DNA from: Phlebiopsis flavidoalba
Taxonomy: Eukaryota; Basidiomycota; Agaricomycetes; Polyporales; Phanerochaetaceae
Reading direction: 5' to 3'
DNA length: 17,747 nt
Assembly: GCA_035772785.1 (NCBI GenBank)
Contig: JAOCPU010000119.1
Coordinates: 1 to 17,747 of the forward strand
Shown here piece after piece: positions 1-8,942 of this stretch. The translations under genes and the position numbers were made by a program. The notes beneath the pieces are model-generated. The model worked only from the letters and a program-made list of their open reading frames with translations, was not told where the DNA came from and searched no databases. The first letter of the stretch is position 1; each line of letters begins with the position of its first letter.

Positions 1-299
1 AAACTTGAAAATTGACCCTGCAAGCATTCGGGTCGTTATGTTCGTTACTAATGCACACTATTCTACGGTATATAAAGGCTCAATGGATAAGCCGCGATGA
101 GTAGATGATCTGTCTGACAGGCGCTCCGAGTCCGTCCGATACGTATCCGCGCGCCCCAGTGGGGATCGAATCCTGCGAAGGATATTGCTGTGTAGGATAA
201 GCTAGTGAGGGATAGAGGGATCTAGGGAAATGGAGAAATGATAATTTTCTGGCTTTAACGTTATCGCATAGAGCGCCTCGTATATAGCGTGAGCTCGGC
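1..299. other. No gene seen; TATA-like box
   Basis: No open frame of useful length is visible. The string TATATAAA at 69-76 resembles a TATA box and lies upstream of the transposase relic. With no transcript evidence this is only a suggestion. A T-loop-like string near 163-173 does not have pairing arms and is not a tRNA. Confidence 0.3.
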
Positions 300-359
300 A
301 GACTTCAAGATCTCTAGTGACTTGGACCTGGACGCGATACGACTGTCGCAATTGCTCAA

Positions 360-1640
360 ATGGCTCTCATCGCAATCAGTGGGCCACGGCCCTTGGAGCC
401 ACCGCCATCCCGCAGTATGATCTCAAACGAGTTCTGGGATGCACATCGGCGCAAGAACCGGGAGCTTGCCAATGCCGAGCTCACTCACGGAGCTTCTCGC
501 GAACGGAAATTGAGGGCAGGTAAGCCTGACAGCGCACCGAGAACACACGTCCTGCAGAGCAGGTCATTCAAACCGCGGTATGCACTTGGTGACTAGTACA
601 CAAATGTACTGACCCATTATCCATTGCTATCAGGGCAGTCTGACTTGGGTGCGTCCCGTGAAGAAGGGAATCACTAATTACCCGAGGTTGGACATGCGTC
701 ACCAGGCAATTCCAGTCGAAGATAATCCCCCCCCCATGGCCAGGTCAAAGCCTCCGACACACGTCCTTTTTCTCGCACCCGCGACGGTGCTCCCGAAATA
801 TGGGGTGATTCCGGCAGCGTCTCATACTTTCAGGCAATCGAAGACTGCCCAGATGCATTTCCCCCACTCTATTCAGTTCACCCTCCAATGGCACCGGTTC
901 CAGCTCTGTCTATGATTCCGAAGATCTCAACATGTCAGAAGCCCTTCGTGTCGAATCCCTACAAGTTTCACATACCTGCGTGAACCGCCTCAAGACAACC
1001 TCCTCTCTTAACGACGCATGGCTCACCCCCCCAAAACCATTCAGCGCCTCCGTACACCACCTCAGAAGCCTGTCGATTCCATTGACGATGAAGTTCTGAA
1101 ACAGTCTCTTGACTGCTGGCTTCGAGGCAAAGGCTCTGCGAAGCAGTACTCTAGCATGCGCAAGTGTTTCAGTAATTCCACCCCAATGCATACTGCAAAC
1201 GTGGTCCAGACCGAGGTCCAGAAGTTGACCGGTGTATTTCCGGTGCACAACGGCATGTGCATTAATGGCTGTCTTGACTTTGTAGGCGAGAGAATTCAAA
1301 TCGTGATTTTTGTCCCTACTGTGGTGAACAGAGGTATAAATCGGTCGTAAAAGATGAGAAACGCGTCCGTCGGCCGCCACAGGAATCTCTCTCACAATTC
1401 CGTTAGACCCACAGGTACAGGCAGCTTGGCTGTTTCCTCTCGCGAGAGCGTGTGAAGGAGATGAGCTATCGGCGCGGGGCCACACCCCAGGTCTTGGAAG
1501 GCCATGAGGCAAAGCACGAAGGTTTTCCACAACTCAGCGACTAGATTCATGGCATTGAGTACGTTGAAGCCGTCCAGGTGGTGACATTAATTTGGACCGG
1601 GACCTCACAATGCCAAGAATATCAACCCCTTCCTCTCCCC
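360..1640 (+). pseudogene. Decayed Tnp2-like (CACTA/EnSpm-type) DNA transposase, N-terminal half
   Basis: The family is the basidiomycete 'transposase family Tnp2' proteins, which move class II DNA elements. The best evidence is at 1018-1398. Frame 1 reads through NDDE-like linker sequence to FPVHNGMCINGCLDF. After a frame change near 1290 the frame reads CPYCGEQRYKS, so the paired-Cys cluster (CxxxC, then CPxCGxxRY) typical of this family is present. From 1404 frame 0 continues with EMSYRRGATPQVLEG and, after a TAG at 1542-1544, IHGIEYVEAV, matching the family's 'SYRR...HG..Y..AV..GDI' region. GDINLDRD follows in another frame at 1580. Upstream, 911-1050 (SLNDAWLTPPKP) and 735-910 look coding in other frames. 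The catalytic DDE core and terminal repeats were not found. Frame changes plus an internal stop indicate an inactive relic. The link of 360-650 to the same gene is inferred from position and splicing only. Confidence 0.75.
520..633 (+). other. Possible intron in transposase relic
   Basis: The donor CAG|GTAAGC at 517-525 is near-perfect. A branch-like ACTGAC lies at 607-612 and a pyrimidine-leaning stretch ends in CAG at 631-633. The upstream frame (ISNEFWDAHRRKN..., frame 0) joins in phase to GQSDLGASREEGNH before a TAA. At 114 bp it is longer than the other introns here. Confidence 0.4.
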
Positions 1641-2140
1641 TGAATTCCGGCATCCATTGGTGACGTCAAAACAGTCTGGTCAATAGTGACCGCAATTCCG
1701 CACTCTATTGCCCAACCTCGAACTTTGCGGGCGAGGTGTCAAAGAAGAATTGGAGGGGAACCATTTCATCATGGAGAAACCCGGTCTTCACTTCATAGTA
1801 TTAGGGGGACTTATGGATTCTGACATGGACATGTACAAGTGAGAATGTTGAGACTCCTGATAGATCGGATATGGGGACTACTGTATGGTACATGTAAACT
1901 TCACCGGTTCTTCAGGACGCGACTCCCCACAAAGCGGATGGCATAGGACAGGGTACTGATTGTTGCGGCGTGCCCTAGCCCCTGGGGAGAGAGACCGGTG
2001 CAGAGGTCAACATCGCTTCTGGTGTCCGTCTTCGTCTACCTGAATGATGGGGACACCGGAGCCAATGTCGACGCGTTAACAAGCAAACAAGGCAGCCCGG
2101 TAATAGATGTGACACATACGAGACAGCGTACTTCAGCGGG
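1641..2140 (+). other. Uncertain continuation of transposase relic, no readable gene
   Basis: Short fragments could correspond weakly to the next part of a Tnp2-type protein (a KK...G..I...P-like string near 1740-1790), but no frame holds for long and the match is not specific. I treat this as degenerate sequence between the transposase relic and the GC-rich island. Confidence 0.25.
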
Positions 2141-2470
2141 TTGGGGGCTCGGCCGACCCGTCGCGCGCGGCGCCGCGTACCAGCTTGCGTTTTCCACGAC
2201 GGCGTCGTCGCCGCCATCCGGGCGGGCAAACCCGCGCCACGCGCTCTTCCTCGACGACGACACCTTCGCGACCCCCCCGCGCGACTTCTCGGTCATCCCG
2301 CACGACGCCTCGGCGCGCAGGCCAAACGCGGCCTTCGCAATCCATGGCTACAGCGTGTTTAGTTTCCCGTCCGCTCCGGGGCCGTTACGTCCGCAGCAAC
2401 GCGCAGCGCGCGCACATGGCGTGAAGCTATGGAAGGAAACGCGCGTGGGGCGAACGCGCGCGCGGGCTGT
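2141..2470. other. GC-rich island, coding status unclear
   Basis: Counting 2161-2460 by hand gives 90 A/T in 300 bases, so about 70% GC, well above the flanks. The plus frame running 1998-2507 has codons ending almost always in G or C between about 2180 and 2350 (for example ALFLDDDTFATPPRDFSVI). The minus frame that shares the same third positions (2296 down to 2036, WRGFARPDGGDDAVVENAS) has the same property, so codon bias cannot choose the strand. High GC also removes stop codons, which makes every frame look open. I recognise no family. It could be a fragment of a GC-rich gene, a transferred piece, or a CpG-rich regulatory island. Confidence 0.55.
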
Positions 2471-2916
2471 GTGTGTGGAACAGCGAGTGGCACCCGAGTT
2501 CATCTAAATACATACTAAATAAGCGCTTGAGGTAAATCTAAGTAGGTACGTGCGCTTGTTATACTACCTCCCAGGGGTGCGCACACATGCGCACCTCCAT
2601 TATCCCTTTGCCTCAAGCTTTCTTCTCTTAATCCACCCACAGCCCTCAAAACTAAACTTCCCCAAGCCCCATGAATAAATATTGGTCTAGAGATAACGAA
2701 TGCGTTCACGGGATTCGTTGTCCTGGGGCGTCTGTTCCACGCAGTGAGTAAGTAGTAGTACGGCCCAGAGGTATCAAGGAGTATGTGATCTGCTCACCTT
2801 TGTGCCCATATGAGTAGATATTTCTCTAGCCAGAGACTAGAGCTCTTTAATGGAATAATCACTGTTGCTGTCCTCTTCACGAGCATCTTGCCCCGCGCAT
2901 CTGGCCCCGCCTTGGC

Positions 2917-2935
2917 TCTGGGTCGGAGACCCAGA
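2917..2935. repeat. Perfect inverted repeat, 8-bp arms with 3-base loop
   Basis: TCTGGGTC at 2917-2924 pairs exactly with GACCCAGA at 2928-2935 around GGA. It could form a hairpin in DNA or RNA. There is no adjacent gene end or T-run to make it a terminator. Confidence 0.6.
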
Positions 2936-3025
2936 AGATTTAAGACCATTATTGTTTGGTCGGACGATCTACAAGCATAGACGAGAGCTGAGATGGATGT
3001 AACGGAACGCTCTCCTATTTTCTAG

Positions 3026-3204
3026 GATCCAAAGTGTGTTACGAGCCAATTTGCGCCCAGTGTGGGACCTGAGGAAGTGGTGGCCCTAGACACCTCTGCC
3101 GTTCTCTCCAAGGCTATCGCGTACTCCTGTAACATGATAAGCACTTTCGGCTTAATTTTTAGTATAGAAACATTCTCTCACAGCTTTGGTGAGAGAAATG
3201 GTTG
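3026..3204 (+). other. Possible isolated internal exon
   Basis: A pyrimidine-rich acceptor (TCCTATTTTCTAG, ending 3025) is followed by 60 open codons and a GTAAGA donor at 3205. The peptide includes APSVGPEEVVALDTSAVLSK and ISTFGLIFSIETF, with a short hydrophobic stretch. No family is recognised and no partner exon was found. An open frame of this length can arise by chance, so support rests on the splice-like borders. Confidence 0.2.
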
Positions 3205-4970
3205 GTAAGACGATGGTCAAGTTACCGAAGGGATGGTCTTCGCGAGGTAGTTCGTGAGTTTATCTTCACAAGCATCGTTTCTGACATGGTTTCCTGAACG
3301 AGGTTACGGTCGGCGAACCAGCAGCAGCACTAGAGTAGCCATCGCGTTCCGAACAAATTTTGAGCATGGCTGTAAACCCAGGTCGTGCTCGACCTTGAAT
3401 CGGAGCCTACCTACAACGTTCGGTTTCACGTGGGAGAAGGAATCCAACTATTCAGACGCAAAATACCCGGATTATGAGAATTAGCAGAGCGGTAAAATAT
3501 CCGATGTAGGCAAGATGGACACGACGGCGACAGGAGAGTGCGATAAGTCATCTAAATATTCCGTTCTTACAAGTGAAGATGGTCACTGGGTAGGCAATCA
3601 AGTTTTTACACAAGGTTCGGAAACTGGCTCAAACGCTCTTCCGGCCACCACCGTTATAGTCGAGCAATGGGAAAAACGATTCGTGCGAGGGAGCAAAAAG
3701 GGTTGACCGGGCCGATAGCTTGTGTCGCATCTCCACAAGATGAATCCACTTACTGTGATTTGAACCCATGGGAATTTCCCCACCACCAGACAGTACCTGC
3801 TTCTTTGACGTTCCGAGCACCGGGGATCGTGCCTGTTTTGTATATCAGTGCGTATTGCTCTGCAACATTACTCTTCCAGAGCTCCACTTTATTGCTGGCT
3901 GCCTTCGCAGATATATGAAAGAGATGAACCTCGGTTGTTTTGATGAGCAAGGCCCGTTTAGGTAGGTTTATTCCGGGAGAATTTGCGTCGTCCTTCATAG
4001 GAATGACTAACCTCAAAGAGAGCGACTGAGGGGAAAGACTGTACGCCCTCAGATGTGTAGTCATGGGCTGGTTACTCACATTATTCGCATATCTTTTCCA
4101 TCATTGCATGCAGGGACCTTGCGTTATAGTGTGCCTGGAAATTCACTATCATGTGCATGCTCCTTACCCAATGTACGTGCATGATTTGAGATGTAATCTG
4201 CGTCTCAAAGCGGAAGTGATGATTCCGAGGCAGAGTAGATATAGCATTTTTTTGAACACTGAAGCCTTTGTTTGACCATGCCGCCTACACCGTCAATTCC
4301 GAGTGAGTGTGTTCAACTCAAGCACATATTGTTATAGCCGCTATCAATGGGAAACAGTGTATGTTCATTCACTTGGAGGGATGTCCATTTAAATTAAAGC
4401 TTGCGACACCGGGGCAAGGGTTTTTTGCACTCGCGCAGTAATGTCACATCTGCCCACTAGGCTAGCGCATGGGAAATGCAATCCTATTAAAAATTGTGTC
4501 GGGCCGTCATGACCATGCTACGTGCACAATTTCTCAACCGGGAATTACCCACGTTACGTACGCGTTTCTTCTTCCCATACATTGGACGTGTACATCGTCA
4601 ACAACGAACGCTATTCCCAGATTCGAATGCTAGAGCAGCGTCCCCGGAATTCTCTGACCGATATCTCTTCTTGATCAGAACCATTGTGACCAACGTTACC
4701 CTCATCTCGTACTGGGGTTTCAATCTGCGCAAACGATTTATGCGTGCCCTTTATTGCTGATTGCACTACGCTCTTGACATGAGGCGATGTTGTGGCATAT
4801 CCGGTGGAGATCTTTTTCCGCGCGTGTCAAAAACCGATGATTTTTCCTCGGTTCATCTTGCCTCAATATAAACGGTCTGTCGGTGAGGTGAGTGTTTTAC
4901 TTCATCTTCTGAGACATGTCTGGGAGCAGGAAAGGTGTGCGAGAGCAAAACGCGCAATTGGTCCTTCACA

Positions 4971-4996
4971 ACACACACACATGCGCGCGCGCGTGC
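4971..4996. repeat. Alternating purine-pyrimidine tract (AC)n-(GC)n
   Basis: Twenty-six consecutive bases alternate purine and pyrimidine: five AC units, AT, then a GC-rich run ending GTGC. Such tracts favour left-handed Z-DNA and slip during replication. A second CA run follows at about 5000-5006. Confidence 0.75.
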
Positions 4997-5334
4997 CCCA
5001 ACACACGGAGGGGAGATTCTGTGTGTAGGATATCATATCTATACACGGAAAAGCGTATTCAGTAATACTGTGTACATGCAATCCGTCCTTCCCTTTACAC
5101 GGGAAGGTTTCCTATTGGACCGGAATAACCCTCGCCTTTGTTCTGTTCTCATGTGGAGCGACATCCGTGAGAGCCCGTGGTATTCGTGCATTGCCGGGCG
5201 CCCTCGCGCGGAATTTGAATTCTCAAATCCCATGCCATACAATAATTATATAACGAGCTGCCCACCCGTAGCGCAAAACTATACCGCTCTACAACGCACC
5301 TTTCTGAGCATTTGTCATCAAACCTCCTGTCGAT

Positions 5335-5681
5335 ATGAGCAATGACCCCGATGGTAGGGACTCAGGGCTCACTGACGAGTCGGAGCTCCACCAAGCCCTT
5401 GGAGCTGAACTGCTTAGCATAGCGTGGGGTGTGGCAGGGAAGGTCAGTTGAATTTGGTTCTGAGACCAACTACATAGTTATCAACATATCTTCAGGGCTT
5501 ATCTGTATTACATGGAGCAATCTATCATGCTCTCTCCGCACACATCGGTGGTGTATCAGGGGAACTTGAATATGCGATTGTGTCACACCTTGCAAGAATC
5601 ATTGCCGTGTTTGTTTCGCATGAGCGATCGGCCAATTCTTCGCTTATTTGTTTTCCTACAACTATTGGACATCCCCGGTGA
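5335..5681 (+). CDS. Hypothetical small protein, two exons
   Basis: ATG at 5335 opens exon 1 (36 codons, to 5442), a hydrophilic, acidic start (MSNDPDGRDSGLTDESELHQ) leading into ALGAELLSIAWG. A 53-bp intron (5443-5495, donor GTCAGT, acceptor TTCAG) joins in phase to exon 2 (61 codons), which reads LSVLHGAIYHALSAHIGGVS and then GELEYAIVSHLARIIAVFVS before TGA at 5679-5681. The product of about 97 residues is amphipathic and helix-prone, with no signal peptide and no motif I know. The clean splice and natural amino acid make-up argue for real coding sequence. The stop may not be the original end: another frame runs on with DIPGEISGLDSTRRALLSL, so the gene may be longer and frame-broken near 5660. 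I do not recognise the family. Confidence 0.5.
5443..5495 (+). other. Intron of small hypothetical gene
   Basis: GT-AG intron of 53 bp. Splicing it keeps the frame between AWGVAGK and GLSVLHG, whereas reading through meets TGA at once. Confidence 0.5.
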
Positions 5682-5746
5682 GATCTCGGGTCTGGATAGC
5701 ACGCGTAGGGCCCTACTATCCCTTATGGATTGTGAACTGCCGGTGA

Positions 5747-6001
5747 GCTCTCGTATCCGCGTTGGCAGGTCCTTCAGTGCTGATGTTGGCTTTGCATGAC
5801 CAGCACTTCGCACCACAGATTCACATGTGCGACGACGAGGCCGCTGTTCTTGGAGATCCGGAATACCGTCACGTGTATGCTCAAGATGTATTTTAGCTCG
5901 GTCCAACCTTGTCAACCTTCTTACATGTCGCAGTCGCCCCTGTTTGTATTGAACTTCCAAGTGTCAGTGTCCACAAGTCCAAGCGCTGTGCTACTAAGTG
6001 A
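5747..6001 (+). pseudogene. Decayed coding trace, unknown family
   Basis: One frame reads SALAGPSVLMLALHDQHFAP, then QIHMCDDEAAVLGDPEYRHV up to TAG at 5894-5896. It continues in the same frame through LGPTLSTFLHVAVAPVCIEL to TGA at 5999-6001. The text looks protein-like and follows the small two-exon gene on the same strand, so it may be that gene's downstream exons after frame breaks. No family recognised. The minus-strand frame over the same bases looks like a shadow. Confidence 0.35.
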
Positions 6002-6192
6002 ATGCGGCTTGTAACATATGGTTTCACTCGGATCAACATAAGCAATGTTATGCTCGAATCTACCCGCGTACCTAACGCTGCGCATGCTCTCGAGTACGGT
6101 GCGCGTATGACTTAGATACCGGCACTAAGTGCGAACTAGAGGGGCTGTAGTGTGTCATTATTACGTTTAGATAGGATAGTAAACGTAGGGAA

Positions 6193-6714
6193 ATGAAGCA
6201 CGTTCGACATTTATTAGTTCATTCTTCTTACTTCCCGAGGGATAGCGTGTACATCCTAGCGCAAGGTGTAGTGGATACCTATCTGAAATTCATGCGCAGG
6301 GGGAGAGGGGGACATCGTGGAGATGTGACTACTGTGCATCCGCTTGTGGAGGTGCGCCCTCTAACTTGCGAAGAGTACTGCGATAAAGCCCAATGACCAC
6401 CATGGTGAACTGGACGCGAGTACATCAAACGCCGCCGGTAAGTTTTTGGGTCCCTCCGTATCCATCGAACATTTTCGTTGAGGGCGTATGCTTCCGAGTC
6501 ATCGTCAAACTAGTTGTCTTTTTTCTCCGCGCTGCCCCCGACAGCCCCTATTACACTCAATCCTGAAGCGCTTAAAAACATCCCCTGCGTATTGTCATTC
6601 GTAGGCCAAGCGACATGAGCCATCTGTGTTTGACCGCGACCCACCATACCGCTTGACCAATTTATGCCGGCAGCGAACGAGATCGGGCCCATTGACGAAG
6701 CCGTTGCATCCTAA
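6193..6714 (+). pseudogene. Decayed coding trace with a possible intron
   Basis: A 67-codon frame at 6193-6396 (start MKHVRHLLVHSSYFPRDSVY) is followed by a good donor (GCCG|GTAAGT at 6438) and a TAG acceptor at 6511-6513. From 6514 the frame reads LPPTAPITLNPEALKNIPCV and, after two TGA stops (6616-6618, 6631-6633), PTIPLDQFMPAANEIGPIDE to TAA at 6712. Both TGA codons could come from CGA by one C-to-T change. No family is recognised. It may belong with the coding traces just upstream. Confidence 0.3.
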
Positions 6715-6803
6715 ATAAATGGAACACCCCATGCCATTTCGCGATTCGCGCCCTTCTCTACGTATTATTGTGAGTTGCACGATGCACAAAAATGACGCAT
6801 CCT

Positions 6804-6878
6804 TTTACCAGAGCCCCTCTATCCAGGGCTCTGCCTCTCAGTAAGAGTTTTTTCGCATGCCCCCATTTACCAGAGCCC
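6804..6878. repeat. Hairpin plus direct repeat of TTTACCAGAGCCC
   Basis: TTTACCAGAGCCC occurs exactly at 6804-6816 and 6866-6878, 62 bases apart. Between the copies, CAGAGCCC (6809-6816) is also matched by its perfect inverse GGGCTCTG at 6826-6833 across a 9-base loop. Confidence 0.65.
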
Positions 6879-7425
6879 ACCAAATGTGAGTTTGCAACTC
6901 TGTGTATCGGACCAACCACTGACTCCGCGCCTCAATCGGCGTCATCTTCGCGGAGGCCACGTCTGCTCCGGAAAATGGTGACGAGCATTTCACGGTAGCT
7001 CGTGAACACGTGGGTAGCAATGATGGATGCGGCGGAATTGGTGTGCAACCTCCCCGCGGCCCCCTGACCGGTTTCCCCATATCCGCATCATGTGAGGTGG
7101 CCCTTTGATCACCAAATGGCGTCAGGAAAGTCCGGCCAGCGATGGACTTTACTACCGGGCCGTGTAAATTGTGACACTAACCGTAGATGCTCTACCTTTG
7201 ATTATAATGTATAACGTGGACCCAACCGCGCAGACTATATCCGGATTCATCGCGGTCACTATAAGCGCAAAGGAAAGCTGAGGTTGAGAAAGTGTAAGAC
7301 CAACTTCAAGGTCGGAAATATCATTGTTCCTTATCAAAGAGCGCGTTACCACAAAATCACGCATGTGAGAACAGATTATTATTTGTGTGTTGTGTGCTTT
7401 CAACTCCGGATGGGGTAAAAAATAC
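6879..7425. other. Mostly non-coding; weak coding trace at its start
   Basis: On the plus strand about 6940-7100 reads EATSAPENGDEHFTVAREHV and then SNDGCGGIGVQPPRGPL before a stop, which is protein-like but unsupported by splicing or a known domain. From about 7110 to 7425 I see nothing convincing. The 115-codon minus frame covering this region lacks any recognisable motif. Confidence 0.25.
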
Positions 7426-8247
7426 CTATGAGGTCTCGGATACGTCTGATATATCATGGAGAGATGGTCCATAAGCACTTTCCGTGTCGGTAAGCTCAAA
7501 GTAGTTCGCAGTTTCCCGCAACACGGTGGATAGCTGCCGGGCAGAGGTTGATTTGCAATAAATTAATACACTTGTACGCGACGAAACATAAAATGATATC
7601 ATCGCCTTGTCCTCTCCGTAGGCATATCGGTTTTGTAGCGTGGCTAGTAGTCTCATGAGATGTGAATAATGGGGCTCAGGCATGAACGCCTTCAAGGTGG
7701 GGTCACGGATAACCTGTCTTGCGAATTGCAGGTGAGTGCCTCGGTAGCGGCTTGACGGCCCAAAGCGTGCAAAATGTATCTGAATAAATCAAGTGATAGA
7801 TATGAGGCGACATACATAATGGAGATCTGCTTGCCTTACCCTTCATGCTCTGTATTCCGGAGTGGGAGTTACGTATTGTCCACGGATATTGAGCCCTTCT
7901 ATTACGCAGGTTTGACCAGTGTTTGCATCGCAGCATTTGCTCTTGACCACCTTTAAAACATAATTCATCTGCTTGCCTTTGAAGAGGATTGGCATTGCAA
8001 AGGAAAATCTGGATTTGTTCAGGACCGTGCTTTTAGAAATATGAGGCGTAAAAAAATGCATACAGAGCACGCTATTCAAGGCGGGACGCCAGTCTTGTAA
8101 AACCAATGTAACGATGTCGGCTGCGTTGGGACAAACGCAATCCGTTGACGCGGTATACTTGCAGTATGTGGGTATTGAAGGCAGGGCGTGTGCCTTTGCT
8201 GAGGGGGCTTGGGACTGTACAACGACGACACGCATGCCTTTAACCAA
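7426..8247 (-). pseudogene. Unrecognised spliced gene with an in-frame stop
   Basis: Reading the minus strand, exon A (8247 to 7840) encodes among others CPNAADIVTLVLQDWRPALN and HISKSTVLNKSRFSFAMPIL, ending PTPEYRA-stop-R. A 60-bp intron (7839-7780, donor GTAAGG, acceptor TTCAG) joins in phase to exon B (7779 to 7426). Exon B starts IHFARFGPSSRYRGTHLQFA and continues RQVIRDPTLKAFMPEPHYSH, then RYAYGEDKAMISFYVSS, up to its stop. The phase match on both sides supports real coding. The TGA at 7845-7843, two codons before the splice, could be a mutated CGA (Arg). No domain or family is recognised. The start codon is uncertain and the gene may continue upstream into the 8502-8942 frame. Confidence 0.4.
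7780..7839 (-). other. Intron of the minus-strand unknown gene
   Basis: Sixty bases with a GTAAGG donor and a TTTATTCAG acceptor on the minus strand. Exons on both sides are in phase 0. Confidence 0.4.
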
Positions 8248-8501
8248 AAGGTACGATGTGAAGTCAACTCTTTTGTATCCGACTTCGTGTAGATACCGCG
8301 ATTACTTCACAGGGCTTCGATCAGTGAACTATACTTGCAGGGAGGCTGAAACCTTATCAGCCTACGTTGGAATACGTACACAAGTTGGCGGATCATAGAT
8401 GGAAAGGAGGGGGACCTCGGACTACAAAATGGGGAGCAATGAACCGGATCTCTGTTATACGCAATATGCATGTTAAGCTCTGCAGTCAGCGAAGCCAAGA
8501 T

Positions 8502-8942
8502 TTAACTCACAGTGTGGTCCGACGTCCAGGGGATAAATATGTAAGGACGTAGAGAGCTCCTTGAACGTATCCCAGCGTAAGCTTCATTGTATTTACACTC
8601 ACATGAAAAACGCATCCCCAAAGTATGGTAATTCATCATCCGAGATGAAGGGTGAAGTTGATTACAACGACGAAGCATATTGCTATCTAGGACCGTACTA
8701 AGCTTTAGTAAAGAATTGAATTGCTCACGAATGGTGTGTAGGTTGGGTATCGCTTCCATAACAAACCCATTTAGGTCCGCACGTGAGTAAACGCATTTGT
8801 CTGGTCGAAATTGACCAGGGTGTACTTCCATAAAACCGGGGAAAAACTCCAGCGAATGTATGACCACGTACTCACAAATTGAGCATTCTGTGACCTCCAA
8901 TGCAAATGAGACAGCCGTTTGAATCGCGATGTGTGAGATCAA
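8502..8942 (-). CDS. Possible coding frame, unknown product
   Basis: A 146-codon minus-strand frame contains protein-like text such as FMEVHPGQFRPDKCVYSRAD and then LNGFVMEAIPNLHTIREQFN. Its 3' third (after about 8640) is less convincing and may be intron. It lies upstream of the minus-strand spliced gene in the same orientation and may be an earlier exon, but I cannot find a splice that connects them. No domain recognised. Chance cannot be excluded at this length. Confidence 0.3.
   Translation of the reverse strand: MISHIAIQTAVSFALEVTECSICEYVVIHSLEFFPGFMEVHPGQFRPDKCVYSRADLNGFVMEAIPNLHTIREQFNSLLKLSTVLDSNMLRRCNQLHPSSRMMNYHTLGMRFSCECKYNEAYAGIRSRSSLRPYIFIPWTSDHTVS

Larger units (their letters stand above)
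2510..5334. other. Long stretch without a convincing gene
   Basis: Open frames here are 60-110 codons, overlap on both strands, and show no domain, splice support or codon preference, as expected by chance over this length. The exceptions worth noting are listed separately: an inverted repeat at 2917-2935, a possible internal exon at 3026-3204, and an alternating purine-pyrimidine tract at 4971-4996. Confidence 0.5.

Noticed and set aside
155..182. T-loop-like string (ATCGAAT flanked by GG and CC) suggesting a tRNA
   Set aside because: The flanking bases do not form a five-pair T stem and no acceptor or anticodon arm is visible at the right distance.
910..1530. Longest open frame in the window, 206 codons, minus strand
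   Set aside because: It lies antisense to the Tnp2-like text, which shows family-specific Cys and SYRR motifs on the plus strand. The minus peptide has no recognisable motif.
2133..2424. Several Arg-rich overlapping frames in the GC island
   Set aside because: High GC removes stops in every frame; poly-Arg strings such as those seen are typical off-frame translations of GC-rich DNA.
3750..4079. 109-codon minus frame
   Set aside because: No motif, no splice support, and overlapping plus frames of similar length. The length is within chance expectation.
5583..5960. 125-codon minus frame
   Set aside because: The plus strand over the same bases reads more protein-like text and continues a spliced gene, so this is most likely a shadow.
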